Shown: positions 25,140 through 36,269, counted from the stretch's first letter. The stretch is 64,000 nt of DNA from Nocardioides sp. 503 (GCF_004522095.1 NZ_SPUI01000009.1:62001-126000); one strand, 5' to 3'. Notes: a model not told the origin generated them from the sequence alone. A program made the numbers and translations.

Positions 25140-25739
25140 ATGGTCAGACCTCGACGTTGCGCCCGGAAGGCGGTCCCCGCGACCGCCCTCGCCCTCGCGC
25201 TCGCCGCGTCGGTGAGCGCGTGCTCCGGTGACGACGAGCCGAAGGCGGACCCCGCCCCCGCGGCGAGCTCCGCGCCCTCGGCGGCGGCTCCGCTCGAGAC
25301 GACCGCCCGGCTCGGGAGGGTGACCGGCAGGCTCGGCCGTCCCGAGCGGGAGCGGCTCCGGTCGACGATCGCCGGCGTGGTCGACGCCTGGATCGACGCG
25401 GCCTACCTCGGCGACTTCCCCCGCACCGACTTCACCGGCGCCTTCCCCGGCTTCACCAAGGGCGCGGCGGCCGACGCCCGCGCCGACGGCCGGTCGATGA
25501 GCAACGAGCGGGTCGGCGCGCGCGTCGACGACGTGGTCGCCGTACGCCGCGAGGTCGTCGTGGACGCCCTCGCCACCAGGAAGCGCGCCGTCGCCGTCAC
25601 CGCCCGCTTCGTGCTCGCGATGGACCTCGAGGGCGACGTGCAGCGCACCGACCGCGTCCGCGGTCGCCTCTTCCTCACGCGGTCCGACGGCGCCTGGAAG
25701 GTCTTCGGCTACGACGTGGACAGGGGAGTGGTCCGATGA
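25140..25739 (+). CDS. Putative lipoprotein
   Basis: A 199-residue exported protein. A basic N-terminus (MVRPRRCARK), a hydrophobic stretch and the lipobox ASVSAC mark a lipoprotein signal with the lipidated Cys at about residue 28; a Pro/Ala/Ser-rich tether follows. The C-terminal part ends in RLFLTRSDGAWKVFGYDVDR, reminiscent of NTF2-like or Mce-associated domains. The ATG of the LCP gene overlaps its stop (ATGA), so the two are coupled and probably act together at the cell envelope. Confidence 0.75.
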   Translation: MVRPRRCARKAVPATALALALAASVSACSGDDEPKADPAPAASSAPSAAAPLETTARLGRVTGRLGRPERERLRSTIAGVVDAWIDAAYLGDFPRTDFTGAFPGFTKGAAADARADGRSMSNERVGARVDDVVAVRREVVVDALATRKRAVAVTARFVLAMDLEGDVQRTDRVRGRLFLTRSDGAWKVFGYDVDRGVVR

Positions 25740-26632
25740 GGCGCATCGTCCGCACGCTGACGCTCGGCCTCGTGCTGGTGGTGGCGGCCCTGGTCGTCCC
25801 CAACTCCACCGTCGCCGCGACCCAGGCGGCGCTGGTGAAGGTGGACCGCGCCCAGGGCATCGACTACGGCCCCCACGTCATCTGGATCCTCGCGGTCGGC
25901 TCGGACGCGAGGCCGGGGGAGGACATGCTGCGCACGCGCGGCGACGCCCTCCAGCTCATCGGCCTCAACACCCGGACCGGCGCGGCCACGGCCATCGGCA
26001 TCCCGCGCGACTCCTACGTCCCGATCCCGGGCCGAGGCTCCGACCGGGTCAACGCCGCCCTCTACTACGGCGGGCCGCAGCTCCTGGGCAGGACCGTCGG
26101 GGACCTGGTCGGCATCGAGCCGGAGTACGTCTTCGTGACGCGCTTCCCGTTCTTCGAGGACATGGTCGACGAGATCGGCGGCATCCACGTGCGCAACCCC
26201 CGCTTCTTCTCCGACACCCACCTGAAGTCCAACGGCTTCAAGCCCGGCCGCATCCACCTCGACGGCTACGGCGCCATGGCCTTCGCCCGCATCCGCAAGT
26301 CGCTGCCTGCCGGCGACTTCGACCGCTCCGCCAACCAGCAGCGGGTCCTGCGTGGCATCCAGTCCACGATCCGCGAGAAGGCCCGCCGGCCGGGCTTCAT
26401 GGAGCGCGGCGTCCTGTCGGTGATGGAGCACCTGCACACCGACCTTCCGCCCTCCGAGCTCTTCCGCCTGGCCCAGGCCGTCGCCCAGGTCGACCCCCGC
26501 AAGATCACCTCCTGCGTCGTCCAGGGCGGCATCGGCGACGTCGGCGGCGCCAGCGTCGTCCTGCCCTACGTCGACCAGGCCCGCCGCTACGGCGACCAGG
26601 CCCGCAAGGACGCCACGATCGAGAGGTGCTGA
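25736..26632 (+). CDS. LytR-CpsA-Psr (LCP) family protein
   Basis: A 298-residue membrane-anchored protein with an N-terminal signal anchor. The LCP core is visible: AVGSDARPGEDMLRTRGDAL, GIPRDSYVPIPGRGSDRVNA, then GAMAFARIRKSLPAGDFDRS with the conserved Arg/Asp residues. LCP proteins transfer undecaprenyl-linked glycopolymers to peptidoglycan. Translationally coupled to the preceding lipoprotein. A long hairpin follows. Confidence 0.88.
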   Translation: MRRIVRTLTLGLVLVVAALVVPNSTVAATQAALVKVDRAQGIDYGPHVIWILAVGSDARPGEDMLRTRGDALQLIGLNTRTGAATAIGIPRDSYVPIPGRGSDRVNAALYYGGPQLLGRTVGDLVGIEPEYVFVTRFPFFEDMVDEIGGIHVRNPRFFSDTHLKSNGFKPGRIHLDGYGAMAFARIRKSLPAGDFDRSANQQRVLRGIQSTIREKARRPGFMERGVLSVMEHLHTDLPPSELFRLAQAVAQVDPRKITSCVVQGGIGDVGGASVVLPYVDQARRYGDQARKDATIERC

Positions 26633-26703
26633 GACCCCACGAGCCGAAAGGCAGCCGCGACCACCGCTCCACCCCCACCCCTTCCGGCCCATCACCCGAG
26701 TGC

Positions 26704-26764
26704 GGTGCGGGGTGGGGGCGACGCCGGACGCGGAGCCGGAGGGACGTCGCCCCCGCCCCGCACC
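26704..26764. terminator. Long hairpin between LCP gene and tRNA-Arg
   Basis: GTGCGGGGTGGGGGCGACG (26705-26723) pairs with 26745-26763 over 19 positions with one G-T wobble; a G-C pair extends it to 26704/26764. The loop is 21 bases. It lies between the convergent LCP gene and tRNA gene and may stop both. Confidence 0.65.
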
Positions 26765-26805
26765 CCCAGGGTGAGCGACCCGCGCCCCGCGCGTAGCGAT
26801 GTGTG

Positions 26806-26878
26806 TGCCCCCGGCAGGATTCGAACCTGCGGCACCTGGTACCGGAAACCAGTGCTCTATCCCCTGAGCTACGGAGGC
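26806..26878 (-). tRNA. tRNA-Arg, anticodon CCG
   Basis: The 73-base minus-strand sequence folds as a tRNA: acceptor GCCTCCG/CGGGGGC with one T-G pair, D arm around AGCTCAGGGGATAGAGC, anticodon stem CTGGT/ACCAG with loop TTCCGGT giving anticodon CCG (reads CGG, Arg), and T arm GGTTCGAATCC. Discriminator A, CCA not encoded. It lies beside and divergent from argS, the gene for its own synthetase. Confidence 0.96.
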
Positions 26879-26967
26879 ATAGCCTCGCGAGCGAGGCTGC
26901 GCGCCACCCTACAACCGACGGGCACCGGCGCCGTACTCGGCCTCTCGGTCCCACCGCCGATATCGAT

Positions 26968-26997
26968 GCGGGGCGGCGCGCCCCGCGCCGATAGGCT
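26968..26997 (+). promoter_or_regulatory. argS promoter with upstream palindrome
   Basis: TAGGCT (26992-26997) lies six bases before the argS GTG, so the message is probably leaderless. Just upstream GCGGGGCG-gcg-CGCCCCGC (26968-26986) is a perfect 8-pair palindrome across the -35 region. It could be an operator or a DNA hairpin; I cannot tell. Confidence 0.5.
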
Positions 26998-27003
26998 TCC
27001 ACG

Positions 27004-28659
27004 GTGACTCCCGAGCAGCTCTCCTCCGCGATCGTCGATGTCCTGACGACGCTGTCCACCGAGGGTGCGATCACCCTCCCGGACGGCGTCCCGACGACGG
27101 TGACGGTGGAGCGACCCCGACAGAAGGGGCACGGCGACTACGCCACCAACGTGGCGATGCAGCTGGGCAAGAAGGCCGGGACGAACCCGCGCGCCTTCGC
27201 CGAGCTGGTGGCCGGCCGCCTGACCGACGTCGACGGGATCGGCGGCGCCGAGGTCGCAGGCCCGGGCTTCCTCAACATCACCGTCGAGGCCGCCGCGCAG
27301 GGCCAGGTGGCCCTCGACGTGCTCGCCGCGGGCGACCGCTACGGGCACAACCAGACGCTGGCCGGCCAGCGCATCAACGTCGAGTTCATCTCGGCCAACC
27401 CCACCGGCCCCCTGCACCTGGGCCACACGCGGTGGGCCGCGGTCGGGGACGCCCTCGCGAGGGTGCTCGCCGCGGCCGGCGCCGAGGTCGACCGCGAGTT
27501 CTACATCAACGACCGCGGCAACCAGATGGACCTCTTCGGTGCCTCGCTGGAGGCGGCGGCGCTCGGACAGCCCATCCCCGAGGGTGGCTACCAGGGCGGC
27601 TACATCGTCGAGCTCGCCCAGCGGTTGGTCGCCGCCGACCCGCACCTGCTCGAGCTGCCCGAGGGCGAGCGTCTGGTCGCGTTCCGCGAGGCCGGGTACG
27701 CCGCCCAGCTGGGCGAGCAGCAGGAGCAGCTGCGCACCTTCCGCACCGAGTTCGAGACCTGGTTCTCGGAGCGCTCGCTGCACGACAGCGAGTCGGTGGC
27801 CGACACCCTGCGCTCGCTGACGGAGAAGGGCCACGTCTTCGAGGCCGACGGCGCCGTGTGGATGCGCACGACCGACTACGGCGACGACAAGGACCGGGTG
27901 CTCATCCGGACCAACGGCGAGCTCACCTACTTCGCGAGCGACACCGCCTACTACCTCAACAAGCGGGCGCGCGGCTTCGACCTGTGCGTCTACCTCCTGG
28001 GTGCCGACCACCACGGGTACGTCGGCCGGCTGCGGGCCATGGCGGCGTGCGCAGGTGACGACCCCGACGCGAACATCCAGGTCCTCATCGGCCAGCTGGT
28101 CAAGATCATGAAGGACGGCGAGGAGATGAAGCTCTCCAAGCGCGCCGGCACCATGGTCACGCTCGAGGAGCTCACCGACGAGATCGGCGTCGACGCCCTG
28201 CGCTACACGCTGGGCCGCTACCCGGCCGACTCCCCGCTGACCCTCGACGTCGCGCTGATGACCAAGCAGTCCAGCGACAACCCGGTGTTCTACGTGCAGT
28301 ACGTCCACGCCCGGGTCGCCTCGATCCTGCGCAACGCCGCCGACCTGGGTCTGGAGCCCGGCACGGAGCTGGGGCTGCTGACCCACGAGAAGGAGGGCGA
28401 GCTGCTGCGCGCCCTCGCCGAGCTGCCGCGGGTCGTGGCGAGCACCGCCGAGCTGCGCGAGCCGCACCGCGTCGCGCGCTACCTCGAGGACACCGCCGGC
28501 ATCTACCACCGCTTCTACGACAGCTGCCGGGTCCTGCCCCTGGGCGACGAGGAGCCCAACGAGCTGCACCGCGCTCGCCTGGCGCTGGTCGCCGCGACCC
28601 GGGTCGTGTTCGCCAACGGGCTCGCGCTGCTGGGCGTCTCCGCGCCCGAGCGGATGTGA
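27004..28659 (+). CDS. argS: Arginyl-tRNA synthetase
   Basis: A 551-residue class I synthetase that charges tRNA-Arg. The HIGH-type motif is in ANPTGPLHLGHTRWA and the KMSKS-equivalent in KLSKRAGTMVTLEE; the N-terminal Add-1 domain and the C-terminal anticodon-binding DALR domain are both present. GTG 27004 is supported by the leaderless promoter spacing. It opens the actinobacterial argS-lysA-hom-thrC-thrB-rho cluster; lysA follows after four bases. Confidence 0.96.
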   Translation: MTPEQLSSAIVDVLTTLSTEGAITLPDGVPTTVTVERPRQKGHGDYATNVAMQLGKKAGTNPRAFAELVAGRLTDVDGIGGAEVAGPGFLNITVEAAAQGQVALDVLAAGDRYGHNQTLAGQRINVEFISANPTGPLHLGHTRWAAVGDALARVLAAAGAEVDREFYINDRGNQMDLFGASLEAAALGQPIPEGGYQGGYIVELAQRLVAADPHLLELPEGERLVAFREAGYAAQLGEQQEQLRTFRTEFETWFSERSLHDSESVADTLRSLTEKGHVFEADGAVWMRTTDYGDDKDRVLIRTNGELTYFASDTAYYLNKRARGFDLCVYLLGADHHGYVGRLRAMAACAGDDPDANIQVLIGQLVKIMKDGEEMKLSKRAGTMVTLEELTDEIGVDALRYTLGRYPADSPLTLDVALMTKQSSDNPVFYVQYVHARVASILRNAADLGLEPGTELGLLTHEKEGELLRALAELPRVVASTAELREPHRVARYLEDTAGIYHRFYDSCRVLPLGDEEPNELHRARLALVAATRVVFANGLALLGVSAPERM

Positions 28660-28663
28660 ACCG

Positions 28664-30061
28664 GTGACCCACGAAGCCGGCTGGGCACACGCGCCCGGCG
28701 CCCTGCGGGGGCCGTCGTGGCTCCGCGAGCCCACCGACGCCAACGCGCTCGTCCCCTCCCTGTGGTCGGCCACCGCCCGCAAGACCGACGGTGACCTGGC
28801 CGTCGGCGGGGTGGCGCTGGCCGACCTCGCGGCGGAGTTCAACACCCCGGCGTACGTCCTGGACGAGGAGGACTTCCGGGCCCGGGCGCGCGCCTTCCGG
28901 GACGCCTTCTCCGCCTACGACGTCTACTACGCCGGCAAGGCCTTCCTCTGCACCATCGTCGCCGCGTGGGTGGCGGAGGAGGGGCTCAGCCTCGACGTCT
29001 GCTCGTCCGGCGAGCTGAGCGTCGCGCTGCGCGCCGGCTTCGAGCCCGCTCGCATCGGCTACCACGGCAACAACAAGAGCTTCCCCGACCTGCGTCGCGC
29101 GGTCACCGCCGGCGTGGGGCGGATCGTGGTCGACTCCTTCATCGAGATCGAGCGGCTCGCGCAGGTCGCCGCCGACCTCGGCACGACCGCGTCGGTGATG
29201 GTCCGCGTGACCGCCGGCGTCGAGGCCCACACCCACGAGTACATCGCCACGGCCCACGAGGACCAGAAGTTCGGCTTCTCGATCACCTCCGGCGACGCCC
29301 TCGAGGCCGTACGCCGCGTGGTCGCGGCCGACGGGCTCGAGCTGCTCGGCCTGCACTCCCACATCGGCAGCCAGATCTTCGACTCGTCGGGCTTCGAGGT
29401 CGCCGCCCGCCGGGTGCTGGCGCTGCACGCCCGCGTGGCGAGCGAGCTGGGCGTCACGATGCCCGAGATGGACCTCGGCGGCGGCTTCGGGATCGCCTAC
29501 ACGACCCAGGACGACCCCTCCGAGCCGGAGAGTCTCGCACGCGAGATGAGCGAGATCGTCGAGCACGAGTGCCGCGCGCTCGGCATCGAGAAGCCGCGGC
29601 TCTCGATCGAGCCCGGCCGCGCGATCGTGGGGCCCGCGATGTGCACCCTCTACACCGTCGGCACGGTCAAGCCGGTCGCGCTCGACGGCGGAGCGGTCCG
29701 CACCTACGTCTCGGTCGACGGCGGGATGAGCGACAACATCCGCACCGCCCTCTACGACGCCGACTACTCCTGCACCATCGCCTCGCGCGCCTCGGACGCG
29801 CCGCCGGTCCTGACCCGGGTCGTGGGCAAGCACTGCGAGGCCGGCGACATCGTGGTGAAGGACGAGTTCCTGCCCGCGGACGTCGCTCCCGGTGATCTAC
29901 TGGCCGTCCCCGGCACCGGCGCCTACTGCCGGTCGATGGCGTCGAACTACAACCACGCCCTGCGCCCCCCGGTGATCGCGGTGCGGGACGGGGTCGCACG
30001 CGTGGTCGTGCGGCGCGAGACTGAGGACGACTTGTTGGCTACGGACATGGGTGCTTCATGA
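28664..30061 (+). CDS. lysA: Diaminopimelate decarboxylase
   Basis: A 465-residue PLP enzyme making lysine from meso-diaminopimelate. The PLP lysine is K92 in YYAGKAF; CSSGELSVAL, HIGSQI and the GGGFGIAYT phosphate loop follow, as does the C-terminal ligand segment CEAGDIVVKDEFLP. GTG start at 28664. The stop overlaps hom by four bases (ATGA). Confidence 0.95.
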   Translation: MTHEAGWAHAPGALRGPSWLREPTDANALVPSLWSATARKTDGDLAVGGVALADLAAEFNTPAYVLDEEDFRARARAFRDAFSAYDVYYAGKAFLCTIVAAWVAEEGLSLDVCSSGELSVALRAGFEPARIGYHGNNKSFPDLRRAVTAGVGRIVVDSFIEIERLAQVAADLGTTASVMVRVTAGVEAHTHEYIATAHEDQKFGFSITSGDALEAVRRVVAADGLELLGLHSHIGSQIFDSSGFEVAARRVLALHARVASELGVTMPEMDLGGGFGIAYTTQDDPSEPESLAREMSEIVEHECRALGIEKPRLSIEPGRAIVGPAMCTLYTVGTVKPVALDGGAVRTYVSVDGGMSDNIRTALYDADYSCTIASRASDAPPVLTRVVGKHCEAGDIVVKDEFLPADVAPGDLLAVPGTGAYCRSMASNYNHALRPPVIAVRDGVARVVVRRETEDDLLATDMGAS

Positions 30062-31365
30062 ATGACAAGCCACTGAAGGTGGCCGTGCTCGGCTGCGGCT
30101 CGGTCGGCTCCCAGGTGGTGCGGCTGCTCCAGGAGCAGGCCGGCGACCTGGCGGCCCGCATCGGCACGCGCGTCGAGATCGCGGGCGTCGCCGTACGCCG
30201 GATCGACGCGCCGCGCGAGGTCGAGGTGCCCGAGGGCCTGCTCACGACCGACGCCGAGGGGCTGGTCGCGCGTGACGACGTCGACCTCGTCGTCGAGGTC
30301 ATCGGCGGCATCGAGCCGGCCCGCTCCCTGATCCTGTCGGCGCTCGAGCACGGCGCCTCGGTCGTCACCGCCAACAAGGCGCTGCTGGCCGAGGACGGGC
30401 CCACGCTCTTCGAGGCCGCCGAGAAGGCCGGTCGCGACCTCTACTACGAGGCCGCCGTCGCCGGCGCGATCCCGATCCTGCGACCGCTGCGCGAGTCGCT
30501 CGCCGGCGACCGGGTCACCCGGGTGCTGGGCATCGTCAACGGCACCACCAACTTCATCCTGGACAAGATGGACACCTCGGGTGCCGGCTTCTCCGAGGCG
30601 CTGGAGGAGGCCCAGGAGCTCGGCTACGCCGAGGCCGACCCGACCGCCGACGTGGAGGGCTTCGACGCCGCCGCCAAGGCCGCGATCCTGGCGTCGCTGG
30701 CGTTCCACTCCCGGGTGACCGCCTCCGACGTGCACCGCGAGGGCATCTCGGAGGTGACCGCCGCCGACGTGCAGTCCGCGCGCGACATGGACAGCGTCGT
30801 CAAGCTGCTGGCCATCGCCGAGCTGATCCCCGGCCCCGACGGCGACGACGCCGTCGCCGTGCGCGTCCACCCCGCGATGATCCCGCGCTCGCACCCGCTC
30901 GCGAGCGTGCGGGAGGCGTTCAACGCGGTGTTCGTGGAGTCCGAGGCCGCCGGCCAGCTGATGTTCTACGGCCCGGGCGCCGGTGGCGCGCCGACCGCGT
31001 CGGCCGTGCTCGGTGACCTGGTCACGGTCGCCCGCAACCACCTGGCGGGCACCCGCGGCGCCGGTGAGTCGGCGTACGCCGACCGGGCGGTGCTGGCGAT
31101 GGGGGAGACCCGCACCCGCTACCACGTGGCGATCGACGTCGACGACCGCGCGGGCGTGCTCGCCGCCGTCGCGCTCGCCTTCGCCGAGCACGACGTGTCG
31201 ATCCAGACGGTCCGCCAGGAGGGCCGCGGCGACGACGCCCAGCTCGTGGTGGTCTCCCACGAGGCCTCCGACGCCCAGCTGAGCGCCACCGTCGAGCACC
31301 TGCGGGGGATGGACATCGTCCGCGACGTCACCTCCGTCATGCGCGTCGAGGGGACGTCCGAGTGA
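30058..31365 (+). CDS. hom: Homoserine dehydrogenase
   Basis: A 435-residue enzyme reducing aspartate semialdehyde to homoserine. It has the cofactor motif GCGSVGSQVV (about residues 12-21), the catalytic region NGTTNFILDKM with the following YAEADPTADVEGFDAAAK, and a C-terminal ACT domain starting HVAIDVDDRAGVLA, which usually mediates threonine feedback inhibition. ATGA overlap with lysA and GTGA overlap with thrC place it inside one coupled operon. Confidence 0.95.
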   Translation: MNDKPLKVAVLGCGSVGSQVVRLLQEQAGDLAARIGTRVEIAGVAVRRIDAPREVEVPEGLLTTDAEGLVARDDVDLVVEVIGGIEPARSLILSALEHGASVVTANKALLAEDGPTLFEAAEKAGRDLYYEAAVAGAIPILRPLRESLAGDRVTRVLGIVNGTTNFILDKMDTSGAGFSEALEEAQELGYAEADPTADVEGFDAAAKAAILASLAFHSRVTASDVHREGISEVTAADVQSARDMDSVVKLLAIAELIPGPDGDDAVAVRVHPAMIPRSHPLASVREAFNAVFVESEAAGQLMFYGPGAGGAPTASAVLGDLVTVARNHLAGTRGAGESAYADRAVLAMGETRTRYHVAIDVDDRAGVLAAVALAFAEHDVSIQTVRQEGRGDDAQLVVVSHEASDAQLSATVEHLRGMDIVRDVTSVMRVEGTSE

Positions 31366-32462
31366 GCACCGAGCTGGCCGCCGGCCGCGCCCACCAGTGG
31401 CGCGGCGTGATCGAGGAGTACCGCCCCCTGCTGGAGATCCCCGAGGGCACGCCCGCGGTGACGCTGCGCGAGGGCGGCACGCCGCTGGTCTTCTCCGAGT
31501 GGCTCTCCGGCGTCACCGGCGCCGAGGTCTGGCTCAAGGTCGAGGGCAACAACCCGACCGGCTCCTTCAAGGACCGCGGCATGACCACGGCGATCTCGGT
31601 GGCCAAGGCCGACGGCGCCGAGGCCGTGGTCTGCGCCTCCACCGGCAACACCTCCGCATCGATGGCCGCCTACGCCGCCAAGGCCGGGCTGAAGCCGCTG
31701 GTGCTCGTCCCCGAGGGCAAGATCGCGGCCGGCAAGATGGCGCAGGCGATCGTGTGCGGCGCCCAGGTGATCATGGTCCGCGGCAACTTCGACCACTGCC
31801 TGTCGCTGGCGCGCCAGCTCGCGTGGGAGTACCCCGTCGCGCTGGTCAACTCCGTCAACCCGGCCCGGCTCGAGGGACAGAAGACCGCCGCCTTCGAGAT
31901 CTGCGACTTCCTGGGTGACGCGCCCGACTACCACCTGCTGCCCGTCGGCAACGCCGGCAACATCGCGGCCTACTGGCTGGGCTACACCCAGTACCGCCGC
32001 CTGGGCCTCGCCACGAGGACCCCGGTCATGCGCGGCTTCCAGGCCGAGGGCGCGGCGCCGCTGGTCACCGGCGAGCCGTTCCCCGACCCCGAGACCAAGG
32101 CGACGGCCATCCGCATCGGCAACCCCGCCTCCTGGAAGCTCGCCGAGGCCGCACGCAACGAGTCCGGCGGTCGCTTCGCCTCGGTCACCGACGACCAGAT
32201 CCTGTCCGCCCAGCGCGACCTCGCCACCCACGACGGCGTCTTCGTGGAGCCGGCCTCGGCCGCCGGCATCGCCGGCCTCCTGCAGGAGCTCGCCCACGGG
32301 GAGAGCTACGCCGGCGCGACCGTCGCGGTGACCGTGACCGGCCACGGCCTCAAGGACACCGCCACCGCGCTCGAGGGCTTCACCAGCGGCGGCCAGAGCA
32401 TCGTCGACACCGTCATCGACGCCGACGTGCTCGCCGCGGCCCGCGCCGCCGGCCTCGCCTGA
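31362..32462 (+). CDS. thrC: Threonine synthase
   Basis: A 366-residue PLP enzyme converting phosphohomoserine to threonine. The PLP lysine is K70 in NPTGSFKDRGMTTAI and the PLP phosphate loop is PVGNAGNIAAYW. The GTG start shares GTGA with the hom stop and its own TGA shares a base with the thrB ATG. Confidence 0.95.
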   Translation: MSTELAAGRAHQWRGVIEEYRPLLEIPEGTPAVTLREGGTPLVFSEWLSGVTGAEVWLKVEGNNPTGSFKDRGMTTAISVAKADGAEAVVCASTGNTSASMAAYAAKAGLKPLVLVPEGKIAAGKMAQAIVCGAQVIMVRGNFDHCLSLARQLAWEYPVALVNSVNPARLEGQKTAAFEICDFLGDAPDYHLLPVGNAGNIAAYWLGYTQYRRLGLATRTPVMRGFQAEGAAPLVTGEPFPDPETKATAIRIGNPASWKLAEAARNESGGRFASVTDDQILSAQRDLATHDGVFVEPASAAGIAGLLQELAHGESYAGATVAVTVTGHGLKDTATALEGFTSGGQSIVDTVIDADVLAAARAAGLA

Positions 32463-33370
32463 TGGTGGCCTTCGTCGTGGGCGCCGTGCGCGTCTCGGTG
32501 CCGGCGACCTCGGCCAACCTCGGTCCCGGCTACGACTCGCTCGGACTGGCGCTGGACCTGCGCGACCGGCTCGAGGGGGAGGTGCTCCCCGAGGGCCTGG
32601 TCGTCGAGGTGCAGGGCGCCGGCGCCGGCGACGTACCTCTCGACGAGTCGCACCTCGTCGTCCGCTCCATGCGGGCGGCCTTCGACGCCTGTGGGGGCCA
32701 GCCCGGCGGGCTGCGTCTGTCCTGCAGCAACGTGATCCCGCACGCGCGGGGTCTCGGCTCCTCCTCGGCCGCCATCGTCGGCGGTCTCGCGCTGGCCCGC
32801 GCCCTGGTGGTCGACGGCGACCGCCTCCTCGACGACGACGCGCTCTTCACCCTCGCTGCGCAGCAGGAGGGTCACCCCGACAACGTGGCGCCCGCCGCGC
32901 ACGGCGGCTTCGTCATCTCCGGGCACGAGGACGATGAGTTCTACGCCGTCGGCTCGCCGGTCGACCCGGGCATCAGCGTCGTGGTGTTCGTGCCGCCCCA
33001 CGCGGTCTCGACCGAGGTGGCCCGGGGGCTGCTGCCCGCGCAGGTGCCGCACGCCGAGGCCGCCGCCGACGCGGGACGCACGGCGCTGCTCGTGGCCGCG
33101 CTGGCCGGGCGGACCGACCAGCTCTGGCGGGCGACCCGCGACTACCTCCACCAGGACTACCGTCGCCCGGCGATGCCGGAGTCGCTGGCGCTCGTCGACG
33201 CACTGCGTGCCGAGGGTGTGCCGGCGGTCGTCTCGGGGGCGGGTCCCACGGTCCTCGCCTTCCGCGTCGCGGGGGAGACCGCCGGCGACGACGACCTGCT
33301 CGCGCAGGCCCCGGAGGGCTGGGCCGCGCTGCCGCTCGCGGTCGACCTCGACGGCGTGCGCGCGGGCTGA
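32462..33370 (+). CDS. thrB: Homoserine kinase
   Basis: A 302-residue GHMP kinase that phosphorylates homoserine. Motif 1 is VPATSANLGPGYDSLGLAL, the ATP loop is HARGLGSSSAAIVGG, and motif 3 is VSGAGPTVLAF. It overlaps thrC by one base (TGATG) and closes the threonine unit; a 227-base leader region separates it from rho. Confidence 0.95.
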   Translation: MVAFVVGAVRVSVPATSANLGPGYDSLGLALDLRDRLEGEVLPEGLVVEVQGAGAGDVPLDESHLVVRSMRAAFDACGGQPGGLRLSCSNVIPHARGLGSSSAAIVGGLALARALVVDGDRLLDDDALFTLAAQQEGHPDNVAPAAHGGFVISGHEDDEFYAVGSPVDPGISVVVFVPPHAVSTEVARGLLPAQVPHAEAAADAGRTALLVAALAGRTDQLWRATRDYLHQDYRRPAMPESLALVDALRAEGVPAVVSGAGPTVLAFRVAGETAGDDDLLAQAPEGWAALPLAVDLDGVRAG

Positions 33371-33402
33371 CCGACCCCGGCCCGACGCCCCGGACGCAGT
33401 GA

Positions 33403-33597
33403 TACATTGACGCTGCGCCAGTGACCACCGACCTCACGGTCGGACGGAACCCCCAGCGCACACCCCTCCCTCTGGATCTGCGGCTCAGTCGCGCATCGCA
33501 AGCCCTCCCACCTCTGTGTGGAAGACGCCGAGGTGGGGCAGTGACCAGCAGCCGCGGTGACCACACCAGCCGGCACTGATCGTGGGAAGGACCTCAC
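33403..33597 (+). promoter_or_regulatory. rho promoter and long 5' leader
   Basis: TACATT at 33403-33408 is a likely -10, which would give a leader of about 185 bases before the rho GTG. The leader contains a hairpin CCCACCTC (33507-33514)/GAGGTGGG (33530-33537) with a 15-base loop. A frame of 52 codons from GTG 33421 to TGA 33577-33579 stays open through the hairpin. Rho synthesis is autoregulated through its leader in several bacteria, so this may be an attenuator; the peptide is speculative. Confidence 0.5.
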
Positions 33598-35673
<2,076 letters not shown>

Positions 35674-35727
35674 GCGGCGCGCACCGCTAGTCTGTCGCCG
35701 CAGTCCCCATCGAGCGAGAGGTACGAC

Positions 35728-36093
35728 GTGGCACGCATCGTGGTCGCGGACGACGACGTGGACATCCGCGAGCTGGTCGAGTTCAAGCTCTCGACCATGG
35801 GCCACGAGATCGTGGCCGTCGGGGACGGGGCTGCGGCGGTCGCGGCGTGCCAGGCCGAGCGCCCGGACCTCGCCGTGCTCGACGTGATGATGCCGGGCAC
35901 CTCCGGGCTCGACGCGATCCGCCTGATCCGGGCCGACCCGACACTGGTCGACCTTCCGGTGATCCTGCTGACGGCCCGTGCGCAGGAGTCCGACGTCGAG
36001 ACGGGCTTCGACTCCGGCGCCGACGACTACATCACCAAGCCGTTCAGCCCCCGCGAGCTCGCGTCCCGCGTCGAGGCGCTGCTCAACCGCTAG
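35728..36093 (+). CDS. Stand-alone response regulator receiver protein
   Basis: A 121-residue CheY-like receiver with nothing else attached. All catalytic positions are present: acidic pocket D8-D10, phosphorylated D52 (LDVMMPG), T82 and K104 (KPFSPREL). It lies between rho and rpmE, which adjoin in mycobacteria. With no output domain it must act by protein contact or relay phosphate; its kinase is not nearby. GTG start at 35728 after GAGAGGTACGAC. Confidence 0.88.
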   Translation: MARIVVADDDVDIRELVEFKLSTMGHEIVAVGDGAAAVAACQAERPDLAVLDVMMPGTSGLDAIRLIRADPTLVDLPVILLTARAQESDVETGFDSGADDYITKPFSPRELASRVEALLNR

Positions 36094-36181
36094 CCTCGGC
36101 GAGGGTGGCTTCGAGACGGGACCTCGTCCCTCCTCCACCACCGCGAGGTCGGGGAATTAGGCGCCGGGTTCCGGCGTTCTC

Positions 36182-36269
36182 TATCCTGTTCGACGGTTCC
36201 GGTTCACGTGCCCGCACGAGGCGGGGACGACCCGGCGACCCTCCCAGAGATGGGAACAGAGAGGACACC
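36182..36269 (+). promoter_or_regulatory. rpmE promoter and structured leader
   Basis: TATCCT at 36182-36187 is a likely -10. The 80-base leader has hairpins CCCGC/GCGGG (36211-36225) and TCCCA/TGGGA (36242-36255), the second ending just before the GAGAGGA ribosome site. Actinobacterial L31 leaders that autoregulate rpmE have been proposed; I cannot confirm the consensus by eye. Confidence 0.45.

Noticed and set aside
33421..33579. A real 52-residue gene in the rho leader
   Set aside because: No recognisable motif and no clear ribosome site; open frames of this length are common by chance in this DNA. Kept only as a possibility under the rho leader.
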